From Verrucomicrobiota bacterium (GTDB lineage: Bacteria; Verrucomicrobiota; Verrucomicrobiia; Limisphaerales; UBA9464), in the NCBI GenBank assembly GCA_017302195.1, contig JAFLEG010000182.1, forward strand, positions 1 to 7,721: a stretch of DNA of 7,721 nucleotides. The letters run 5' to 3'. This document shows positions 1 through 6,294 of this stretch, in pieces. Under the pieces are notes generated by a model. It had not been told where the DNA came from and ran no database searches. It worked only from the letters and a program-made list of their open reading frames with translations. The position numbers and the translations under genes were made by a program. How positions within the stretch are numbered: position 1 is the first letter of the stretch; every line of letters begins with the position of its first letter.

Positions 1-1601
1 CCGGGGCCGAGTACCAGTCCCCCGGACGCAAAGCCCGCCGTGGCAGCGGAGGATGCGGCGGTGCCAGCCGCCAGCGCCGCCATGGTCACTCCCAATCCCG
101 TGCCGGCGGTCGCTCCGCCGGAGAGGATCCCCAGGTACGTCAGCAGCGGGATGGCGACCTTCGCGATCAGGATCATCTCCAGGACGCTGGCGATGAAGTT
201 CGCCAGCAGGCTCAATCCGAACTGGGTGAAGGCCTGCGCCGCACTCTTCGTGCCCATGATGACATCGGTCAGCGCACCTGAGAGACCCTGCATCGCACCG
301 ACGACGAAGCTGCTCGTGTAGTCCGCCAGCCGCTGCATGCTGGTGCCCATGGCCTCGATGTTCTGCTGGAGGCGTCCGGAGAAGGTCATCGCGGAAAGTT
401 CCCGCATCACCTGCTGACGTGCCCGCTCGATGTCGAGCAGTCGCTCGGCAGCCTTCAGTCCTTCCTCGGTGTACAGGAGGCCGCCATCCGCGATCATCTG
501 GGTGGCTTCCCCTGCTTGGGCTTCCAGTTGAGCCAGCAGATCCAACTGCATCCGCAGTCCCGCCGCCCGGCGTTCGCCGGTGCTGCCCTCCGCAAGAGCC
601 TGCAACTGCTGCAGACGCATCCGCAGGGTGTCGTAGCTCGTCGCCAGAGCTTCGGTCTCCCTGGTGGCCCGACGATCCCCCTCCGTTCCGTCCTCTCGGG
701 CCTGCCGGTACCGGCTGACCGACTCCCGAAACGCTTCCTGGGAAGCCGCGGCATCCCGGCTCGCTTCGTCCCACGCCTCCTGGACGCTCAGGCCGGCAGC
801 GAGCGAGCCCGCGAACGATCCCAGCCAGGTGGTGGACTGCTGCCATTTCTCGGCGAGCCACCCAGCAGCCTGTGCCGCCTTTCCCATGAGATTCCCGGCC
901 TCCAGGAGGAAATCCAGGAACGGCCCCCCGTTCTCCAGGGTGGCCATCATGGCGTCGGACAGTTCGAGGAGCCCAGGCAGCAGCCGCTCCGCGAGCTGCA
1001 TGAAGGCCCCTTCCAACGCCGTCTTCATCACCGTCATCCGGTCGTTGAAGACCTCGGCTCCGCGGGCCGTCTCCCCGCTCACCACCACTCCCAGGCGACG
1101 GGCCTCCTCCATCTGCTCCCGCAGCGCCTCGCTGCCCTGGTTCAGCAACGGGATCATCTGCTGCCCGGACCTGCCGAACAGATCCATGGCCCGGTTGGTT
1201 TTAGCCGCTCCATCGGCCATTCCCGCGAGAGCATCCGCCTGCTCCAGCATCACCTCGATGACGTCCCGGCCGATGATGCCGTTCTTCTCCATCCACTGGC
1301 TCAGGCCCTTGATCCCGACTTCCAGCTCCCCGAGACCCACGTCGCTCAGCTTGGCGGCGTGCGCCAGGGCCGAGATCTGCTCCGCGGTGGTGCCGGTCTT
1401 CTGGCCCAGCTTGCCCATTTCGTCTGCCGTATGGAGGGCCTGCCCGGTCATCTCACCCAGCGCCCGTGCCGCGCGGCCGGCAAAATTGGCGACCGCCATG
1501 CCGATGCCCTGCACGAACCCATGCAGGAGGTTCATCGCCGCCGACGCCTGCTGGGTCCGGGCGCCGATGACGATGTCAATTCCCTGGGTGGCGGTGCTCA
1601 T
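1..1601 (-). CDS. Tail tape measure protein, N-terminal 533 residues (3' end beyond window)
   Basis: The tape measure sets tail length and sits inside the tail tube. The frame opens with ATG at 1601 (MSTATQGIDIVIG) and has no stop down to base 1, so 533 codons are visible and the end lies outside the window. Residues 60-110 contain the tape-measure-like stretch ADEMGKLGQKTG followed by AKLSDVGLGELEVGIKGLSQ. Residues 141-153 read LFGRSGQQMIPLL, a pattern common near the N-terminus of this family. Residues about 274-405 are charged and Gln/Glu/Arg-rich, probably helical or coiled coil. Residues about 461-494 are strongly hydrophobic, as expected for the segment thought to meet the host membrane. 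An Ala/Gly-rich stretch follows, with GFASGGLVLGP at 523-533, a motif often found towards the end of tape measures. No strong Shine-Dalgarno is seen. The start lies 4 bases after the stop of the -1 frame extension of the chaperone gene. Family assignment is confident; total length is unknown. Confidence 0.92.
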   Translation of the reverse strand, partial: MSTATQGIDIVIGARTQQASAAMNLLHGFVQGIGMAVANFAGRAARALGEMTGQALHTADEMGKLGQKTGTTAEQISALAHAAKLSDVGLGELEVGIKGLSQWMEKNGIIGRDVIEVMLEQADALAGMADGAAKTNRAMDLFGRSGQQMIPLLNQGSEALREQMEEARRLGVVVSGETARGAEVFNDRMTVMKTALEGAFMQLAERLLPGLLELSDAMMATLENGGPFLDFLLEAGNLMGKAAQAAGWLAEKWQQSTTWLGSFAGSLAAGLSVQEAWDEASRDAAASQEAFRESVSRYRQAREDGTEGDRRATRETEALATSYDTLRMRLQQLQALAEGSTGERRAAGLRMQLDLLAQLEAQAGEATQMIADGGLLYTEEGLKAAERLLDIERARQQVMRELSAMTFSGRLQQNIEAMGTSMQRLADYTSSFVVGAMQGLSGALTDVIMGTKSAAQAFTQFGLSLLANFIASVLEMILIAKVAIPLLTYLGILSGGATAGTGLGVTMAALAAGTAASSAATAGFASGGLVLGP

Positions 1602-1605
1602 GGGC

Positions 1606-2201
1606 TTACCGGCGGGATCGCCGCTTCACTGCATCGGCCTGGGCTCGCAACCGGGTGGCCGCCGCACGCTGGAACAGCAGCAGTTGGCGGAAGGTGAGGT
1701 TGCACAGATCGCCGTAGGTCCAACCGCAGGCGATCAGGGCGTCGAGCTGAGTGGCGAGGGCCTCGTCAAAGGAGTAGCCGGCGCCATCACGGCCGCGACG
1801 CGACCGGCCACGGATTTTCCCAGACCGAGGACCTCCTCGTTCAAGGTGACTGCTAGGCTGGCGTCCAGCAGTCGCAGTGCATCACTGGCCGCCAGGTCGT
1901 CGAGGATCAGGCGACCGGCCGCGACCTCAGGCACGCAGCCCCGGATCAGTTCCTCGCTCAGGTCGCTGCTGCTGCGGATCAGTTCCGGCAGTTGCGTGAG
2001 TACCGATGCCCCGACTTCCGCAAGGCCGCCGCCGGGGGCCGGTCCGGCGGGCCGCAAGGCGGCGCCCAGGCTGTTGGCCAGGCCGCCCAGGCGATCCAGA
2101 AACACACGCATCTGGGGCCAGCGCATCTCCCGGACAGTCACAGACTGACCGGCGGCGAGTCGGACCACGGACTCGGGGGTCATTACATTTGGGGTGCTCA
2201 T
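1606..2201 (-). CDS. Tail assembly chaperone, -1 frameshift product (lambda gpGT-like)
   Basis: This 198-aa fusion is made of residues 1-129 of the short chaperone plus 69 residues read in the -1 frame from 1815 to 1609, ending at TAA 1608-1606. The extension begins IRGRSRRGRDGAGYSFDEAL. It continues with an amphipathic helical stretch containing LDALIACGWTYGDL, LTFRQLLLFQRAAATRLR and a basic end KRRSRR. This has the character of a real protein and not of noise, and it has no start codon of its own near the junction. In lambda the T part of gpGT recruits tube subunits to the tape measure; the same role is inferred here. The stop falls 4 bases before the tape measure ATG, so the extension fills what would otherwise be a gap of 132 bases between genes. 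The amount made relative to the short form cannot be read from sequence. Confidence 0.83.
1734..2201 (-). CDS. Tail assembly chaperone, short form (lambda gpG-like)
   Basis: The 155-aa product starts MSTPNVMTPESVV and ends at TGA 1736-1734. It is expected to bind the tape measure during tail assembly and to be absent from the mature virion, as for lambda gpG. No motif names the family by itself. The call rests on its place between tail tube and tape measure, its size, the helical C-terminal half (DDLAASDALRLLDASLAVTL at 101-120), and the slippery heptamer near its end. The ATG at 2201 was chosen because GAGG lies 6 bases upstream. A TTG at 2231 would add ten residues but lacks such a site. 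The last 26 residues (130-155) are Pro/Ser/Thr-rich and look like read-out of the frame that is left when no slip occurs. Confidence 0.85.
   Translation of the reverse strand: MSTPNVMTPESVVRLAAGQSVTVREMRWPQMRVFLDRLGGLANSLGAALRPAGPAPGGGLAEVGASVLTQLPELIRSSSDLSEELIRGCVPEVAAGRLILDDLAASDALRLLDASLAVTLNEEVLGLGKSVAGRVAAVMAPATPLTRPSPLSSTP
1791..1821 (-). promoter_or_regulatory. Programmed -1 ribosomal frameshift signal: slippery heptamer plus stem-loop
   Basis: On the minus strand the heptamer GGGAAAA occupies 1821-1815. It is phased X-XXY-YYZ in the chaperone frame (CTG GGA AAA), the canonical arrangement for a -1 slip, and differs only in the last base from lambda GGGAAAG. After a 5-base spacer, GGCCG (1809-1805) can pair with CGGCC (1795-1791) around a 9-base loop, with two possible G-U pairs extending the stem. 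Spacer length and GC pairing are typical for a stimulatory hairpin. The heptamer and phase are read directly; the hairpin is plausible but short. Confidence 0.85.
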
Positions 2202-2207
2202 GGTGTT

Positions 2208-2211
2208 CCTC
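2208..2211 (-). promoter_or_regulatory. Shine-Dalgarno GAGG deciding the chaperone start
   Basis: GAGG within AAGAGGAACACC lies 6 bases before the ATG at 2201. It supports this start over the TTG at 2231. Confidence 0.7.
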
Positions 2212-2234
2212 TTCGTCAGTCCCAGTCGCAACCG

Positions 2235-2984
2235 TCAGTTCTGCCGCTCGTCCACCACCGGCGGCGTCGAGCAGGAGCAGTTCAGCTCGAAGGTGCCGTA
2301 GGCCTCGGCGGTCTGCTCGGCATCCTCATTCACCCACATGTTGCCTTCCCAGGTGTGGATTGCTCGCACCACCCGAGAGTTCTGGTCCTGTTCGTAGAAC
2401 CGAAACACCCCCCGCCGTTGAGGGGTATCCCCAGCCGTGAACCGGCTGAAGGTCGCGGCCGCGGCCGAGTACTGGACGATGATGTCGGCCAGATCGGCGA
2501 TGTCCCCACCAGGCAGGATGGTGATGTAGCCGGTCGCCGGATTGAAGGTGTAGCCGGTCTTGAGCGCCGCCCCGACCTTCACGTTCTCCAGGACCACGTT
2601 GACCTTGCCGATGTAGTACGAGAACCCCTGGACCACGTCGTTGATGGTCACAGTGGACGCCGCTGCCACCGCCGCTTGGGTGACGGTGGTTCCGCCCAGA
2701 GCCTTGGCGATCAAGGCAAGAGCGAGTTCGCCGAACTCGTCCAGGGTGAACGTGTACCCCCAGCCGAGGGTGTGGACCATGGTGTCGTCCACCACCCGGA
2801 TGCCGTCACGGCTGGCCATGTGTTCGAGGGTCTCGGTCTTGTTGGTGCGCTTCCACTTCAGCACGTTTCCGAGATCGGTCTCCTCGGCGGCGAGCGCGCC
2901 AGGGGAGAGCCGCTCCTTGAAGTACAGGCGTCCGGTGACGGAGCGCTTGGCGGCGAGAGTTCCGGGGACAGGGAGAGCAGGCAT
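2235..2984 (-). CDS. Major tail tube protein
   Basis: This 249-aa product is expected to polymerise into the tail tube around the tape measure. The N-terminal half has the pattern common to phage tube proteins: DLGN at 37-40, ETLEHMASRDGIRVVDD at 51-67, then a beta-strand leading to TLDEFGELALALIAKALG at 80-97. The C-terminal half is beta-rich, with YTFNPATGYITILPGG (145-160), GVFRFYEQDQNS (192-203) and a last strand ending in CSC near residues 236-238. The start is well fixed: an in-frame TAG lies at 2993-2991 and ATG 2984 is the first start codon after it. No Shine-Dalgarno is visible. The gene directly precedes the tail assembly chaperone, the expected neighbour. A sheath gene, which usually precedes the tube gene in myoviruses, is absent; a beta-helix spike gene sits there. 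The function is supported by pattern and context, not by an exact family match. Confidence 0.85.
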   Translation of the reverse strand: MPALPVPGTLAAKRSVTGRLYFKERLSPGALAAEETDLGNVLKWKRTNKTETLEHMASRDGIRVVDDTMVHTLGWGYTFTLDEFGELALALIAKALGGTTVTQAAVAAASTVTINDVVQGFSYYIGKVNVVLENVKVGAALKTGYTFNPATGYITILPGGDIADLADIIVQYSAAAATFSRFTAGDTPQRRGVFRFYEQDQNSRVVRAIHTWEGNMWVNEDAEQTAEAYGTFELNCSCSTPPVVDERQN

Positions 2985-3020
2985 TGGATTCTATGGATTC
3001 GAGTTGAGGCTGAGAGAGGT

Positions 3021-6000
3021 TCAGGGGGACTCGGCAACCGTGACAGAGACCGAGCCGTTCCCGACGAAGATGTGGGCGTAGGCATTGACGGAGACCGCCT
3101 TGTCGGACCCAGCGTTGCCCTTGAGCGTGGTGCCGCTGAGGTCGAACGTCGTCTGGCCGTCGCCTTGGATCACGCAACTGTAGCCTGGCGTGGCACCCGG
3201 CAAGGCCGTGATGGTCGTGGCGCTGGTGTTGGCCAACCGGTAGAACTTGTAGCGGCCAATGGTGGGCGTGGCGCCACTGAGCTTGGGGAGCGCGTTGGGT
3301 GCGGTCGCCAGGTCAATGCTGTAGGGCGTCCCATCGGTGTTCCCCCAGGTCAGGTTGTCGTCGAAGTTACACCGGGCCGGCGTGTCGAAGATCTTGAAAG
3401 CGGAGTTCTGTACCGGGACGAAGGTCACGTCCGCCTGGATGTAGAGGAACGATTGGCCCGAGAAGCTGGTTCGGTACCCGGCCGGCATGCGGGCTGCCGT
3501 GTTGCTCTCCACGTAGCCGATCATTCCCCAGTTGCCCGCCACGCCGATCCAGCGGGAGTTGTCGAGCTGCTCGGCGAACAGGGTGCCGGATCCCGTCAGG
3601 AGGGACCGGGACTCCCATTGAAGCGGCGGGCTGGCGCCGTCCGTAAATGACACCGTGCCGGTCCCCGCCTTCACGGGTCCGCCCGCGGTGGTGCGGAAGG
3701 TACCGGCCGTCGGGGACGTGGGCTCACACCACACCCGGTCGGCAAACACGGGATCCACCCAGGCGACACGGGCGGTCAGACTGGCCGCGGTGTCCAGGGC
3801 TCCCACCAAAGTGAAGCGGCGACCGACTTGGAAGAGTTGCCGCTCACGGGTCTCGATGGCGAAGAAGTTGGTGCCGCCCGGACCGATCTGCTGGGTGGGA
3901 TTGTAGGACACAATCCCGTTCATCCCCTCAATGCTGGCATCATCGAAAAAGCGGTTCTTGATGAACTCGTAGTTGTCCCCGACCCCGTAGCTGATCACGT
4001 ACCGGTGCCCGGTGCTGGGGGCGACCGCCAAGGCCGTCATCGGGACCAGGTTGCCCGAGGTGTTCGATTTGATGTACGCCACCTGGTCGGTGTCCGGGAA
4101 ATAGACCGAGTAGAATGCCCGGTCCGAGGTCCCCAGGCTGGTTGAGATGTTGATGGAGGTGGTGGTGGAACCCGCCAGGACCGTGCCCGAGTTGCTGCTC
4201 GGCATGTCCATCGTGATGGCGTCGTTTTCATTCCCGGCGCAGGTGTTCCCCCGCACTTCCAATCCAAACACCGCAGCCAGGCGGATGGCGTTGCCGCGGT
4301 TGTAGGAGAGGTAGTTGTTGATGACCCGAATGTTCCGGCACCGGTGGATGGTGGGCAGCAGGGTGTTCAGGCCTTCCCAGGAGGTGAGCCGGGCGCCCAG
4401 GCGCAAGGCGGTGAGTTCGCTGCCGGTGATGCGGTTCTCGACGATGTCGGTGTCGCTGGCTCCCACCCAGATCCCGGTGTGGAACCCCAGCAGGATGTTC
4501 GCCCGCAGCATGAGCCCGTTGGCCTCGGTGCGGCTGCGGAGCTGCGAGCCGGGCTCACGCCATTCCAGGGCGCCGGGGAATCGGTAGTTGCCGACGATGT
4601 TGGCTTCGATGGCATAGATCCCAAAGCCCGTGTAGGTGCGGGCGCAGTTGATCAGCCCGCCCGCGTCCGCCGTGGTGCCCAGATCCGTCCCGTTCAGGGT
4701 GTAGGTGAAGACGGTCGTGCTGAGGATATTCGCCACCGTCACGGACCCGTTGTAGGTGGCATCGGAAAAGCCGGTGACGGTGAGCTGCATCCCCTTCGTG
4801 AAGCCATGCGGGGTCGTGGTGGTGACGGTGACCAGGTTGCCCGAGCGGCTCCGGGTGGACGCGTAGGCAAAGGGCATGTACTTCGTTTTCCGACCTGCCC
4901 CCACGTTGGCATCCACCACTGCGTTGCAGGTGCCCTCCAGGAGGATGAAGGTGGTGGCGTTGTGCTGGCTGGCCAGGATGTTCTGGCCCACGTAGCCCCA
5001 GCTCGAATCGTAGGCCATCACGTTGATGTTGGCCGTGGTGGTGTCCGCGGTGAACCCCTCGAAATAGTTCCCCTGCACGCGAGCCCCGAAGCAGGTGAAG
5101 AACTGACACCAGGACGCGTACACCTCCGACGCCTGGGGCACCGAGGAATAGGCCAGGCCGTGGTAGTTGTCCGCGTACACGCACACATCAGCCCCATCCA
5201 GGTTGTTGGCCGACGCGCTCACCCCGGTGGTGATGAAACGCTTGTTGAGAAACGTGTTGTGGTGCACGTACAGGCGCTTCACCCGGAAGGTCCGCAGATC
5301 CTGGTGGGTGTCGTCGAAGATGTTATTCCGGATCTCCGCCACATCCATGTTCCGCAGGTAGATGGATTGGTGGACCCAATCGCGGAAGATGCAGCCCTCC
5401 ACGAGCAGTGAGGTGCCCCCGTTGGACTTCAATGCGGCGAGCCGGTAGGTCTCCGACGTGGTGTAGGTCACGTCATCCCGACGGCCGTTGAAGACCGTGA
5501 AGCCGTTGCCGTAGATCACCACCTTGCCGGTGATGTTGAAGAGGCCCCAGACCAGATCGGCCCCACCGAAGTTGGCCGTGGGGTGGGTCGTGGCCTCGAA
5601 CACAGTGGCCCCGCAACGGATGGTCACATCCTCCAGGTTCACGCCGTCCGGCCGCACCCGGCATAGCCCGTCCGGGAACCACAGCTCGCGGCCGTTGGTG
5701 CGGGCATAGGTCACCGCGGCATTGATGCCGTCGGTGTCGTCATTGGTGTCCGTGAAGTCCACCCCAACGAAGTCGGTTACGTTCACCGGCAGATCCCCGG
5801 CGGAAACCTTGGTGGCCAACGACGCCTGGAGGGAATTGATCCGGCCCTCGAAGGGGGCGGTGCCTCCGGCCAGCAACCCCAGGTCGGCGGACGGAGTGGC
5901 ACTGGTCGTGGGAACACCGCTCGGGTCGGTCACCATGACGCGACTGGCCACACCCCCCTTCAGGACCGCACCCACCGAATACCAGCGGCCCTGAGTGGGG

Positions 6001-6284
6001 GCGCCCGGATAGGCGAGCGGCCCACCGTTGGCCAGGGTGTTGGTGGTCTCCGTGCTGGCCTGGTCCCAGCGCCAATAGCGAGTTCCGGTGCCCGGCGCGG
6101 TGTCACCTGTGGTCTGTACCCAGGCCAGCCAGTTGGTGCTCTCGCCCACGGTGGTTGACGCCAGGCGTGCGGGCGGGATCGCCAGCATGTCGGCGACAGT
6201 GGGCAGGATGCGCGGCGTGTTCTGCTGCGCGAGTGCGGCGGTAACGATCGCCAGGAACAGGATGATGAAGCGGAGGGAGCGCAT
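3021..6284 (-). CDS. Right-handed beta-helix tailspike-like protein (pectate-lyase-like fold) with signal peptide
   Basis: This 1087-aa protein probably binds or cuts a surface glycan. Residues 1-20 (MRSLRFIILFLAIVTAALAQ) look like a Sec signal peptide with a likely cut after ALA-19. Residues 25-103 carry a module ending in TQGRWYSV, related to modules in the upstream gene. Residues 171-230 match the start of pectate-lyase-3-like beta-helices: NDDTDGINAAVTYA, then ELWFPDGLCRV. Residues about 230-800 are beta-helix rungs with short Asn/Gly-rich turns (NNIFDDT, QGNYFEGF, RGNTCAGNENDAI), interrupted at 481-543 by a small beta-domain. Residues 870-1087 are beta-rich, and the end (GYSCVIQGDGQTTFDLSGTT, then HIFVGNGSVSVTVAESP) resembles a C-terminal trimerisation or binding domain. 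It has 13 cysteines. Catalytic residues cannot be assigned. ATG 6284 follows the upstream stop by 10 bases, without a clear Shine-Dalgarno; a longer in-frame start at 6401 would overlap the upstream gene. It could be a virion spike or a secreted polysaccharide-active protein. Confidence 0.85.
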   Translation of the reverse strand: MRSLRFIILFLAIVTAALAQQNTPRILPTVADMLAIPPARLASTTVGESTNWLAWVQTTGDTAPGTGTRYWRWDQASTETTNTLANGGPLAYPGAPTQGRWYSVGAVLKGGVASRVMVTDPSGVPTTSATPSADLGLLAGGTAPFEGRINSLQASLATKVSAGDLPVNVTDFVGVDFTDTNDDTDGINAAVTYARTNGRELWFPDGLCRVRPDGVNLEDVTIRCGATVFEATTHPTANFGGADLVWGLFNITGKVVIYGNGFTVFNGRRDDVTYTTSETYRLAALKSNGGTSLLVEGCIFRDWVHQSIYLRNMDVAEIRNNIFDDTHQDLRTFRVKRLYVHHNTFLNKRFITTGVSASANNLDGADVCVYADNYHGLAYSSVPQASEVYASWCQFFTCFGARVQGNYFEGFTADTTTANINVMAYDSSWGYVGQNILASQHNATTFILLEGTCNAVVDANVGAGRKTKYMPFAYASTRSRSGNLVTVTTTTPHGFTKGMQLTVTGFSDATYNGSVTVANILSTTVFTYTLNGTDLGTTADAGGLINCARTYTGFGIYAIEANIVGNYRFPGALEWREPGSQLRSRTEANGLMLRANILLGFHTGIWVGASDTDIVENRITGSELTALRLGARLTSWEGLNTLLPTIHRCRNIRVINNYLSYNRGNAIRLAAVFGLEVRGNTCAGNENDAITMDMPSSNSGTVLAGSTTTSINISTSLGTSDRAFYSVYFPDTDQVAYIKSNTSGNLVPMTALAVAPSTGHRYVISYGVGDNYEFIKNRFFDDASIEGMNGIVSYNPTQQIGPGGTNFFAIETRERQLFQVGRRFTLVGALDTAASLTARVAWVDPVFADRVWCEPTSPTAGTFRTTAGGPVKAGTGTVSFTDGASPPLQWESRSLLTGSGTLFAEQLDNSRWIGVAGNWGMIGYVESNTAARMPAGYRTSFSGQSFLYIQADVTFVPVQNSAFKIFDTPARCNFDDNLTWGNTDGTPYSIDLATAPNALPKLSGATPTIGRYKFYRLANTSATTITALPGATPGYSCVIQGDGQTTFDLSGTTLKGNAGSDKAVSVNAYAHIFVGNGSVSVTVAESP
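4656..4844 (-). other. Small beta-domain inserted in the beta-helix
   Basis: Residues 481-543 of the spike read SGNLVTVTTTTPHGFTKG, then LTVTGFSDATYNGSVTV, then a strand rich in Thr and Tyr (TVFTYTLNG). This HGF...G...V.G....YNG pattern recurs as a stand-alone beta module in many phage tail proteins. The flanking residues on both sides continue the beta-helix, so it looks like an insertion between rungs. Confidence 0.7.
5976..6212 (-). repeat. N-terminal GRW-type module of the spike (module C)
   Basis: Residues 25-103 start RILPTVADMLAIPP and end APTQGRWYSV. They keep the order of features seen in modules A and B of the upstream gene: a V/L-P-x-V/L-A start, a GD element, an aromatic W-x-W strand and a closing GRW. 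Length differs, because C has a longer middle. The relation is judged by eye and is weaker than A versus B. Confidence 0.55.
6225..6284 (-). other. Predicted Sec signal peptide of the beta-helix protein
   Basis: Residues 1-20 have a basic start (R2, R5), a hydrophobic core FIILFLAIVTAALA and an ALA-QQ junction, which is a standard signal peptidase I site. Export is inferred from composition only. Confidence 0.75.
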
Positions 6285-6294
6285 GGGGTGGAGA

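Noticed and set aside
1606..1733. Reading the stretch between the short chaperone stop and the tape measure as an intergenic region or a separate small gene
   Set aside because: The -1 frame runs open through it from the slippery heptamer to 4 bases before the tape measure, and it lacks its own start codon near the junction.
516..2148. Long plus-strand open frames of 393 and 494 codons opposite the tape measure and chaperone genes
   Set aside because: They lie antisense to well-supported genes in GC-rich DNA where stops are rare. Their products are low in recognisable domains and rich in Arg, Pro, Ser and His. They overlap each other in different frames.
2202..2231. TTG at 2231 as the chaperone start
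   Set aside because: The ATG at 2201 has GAGG at ideal spacing, while the TTG has no such site and is a weaker start codon.
1992..3650. Plus-strand open frame of 552 codons spanning the chaperone start, the tube gene and the end of the spike gene
   Set aside because: It crosses three minus-strand genes and their gaps, has no domain or ribosome binding site I can support, and has a Gly/Arg/Val/His-rich composition typical of a mirror frame of a real gene.
4344..5411. Plus-strand open frame of 355 codons opposite the spike beta-helix
   Set aside because: It is a mirror of the beta-helix coding frame and shows no independent evidence.
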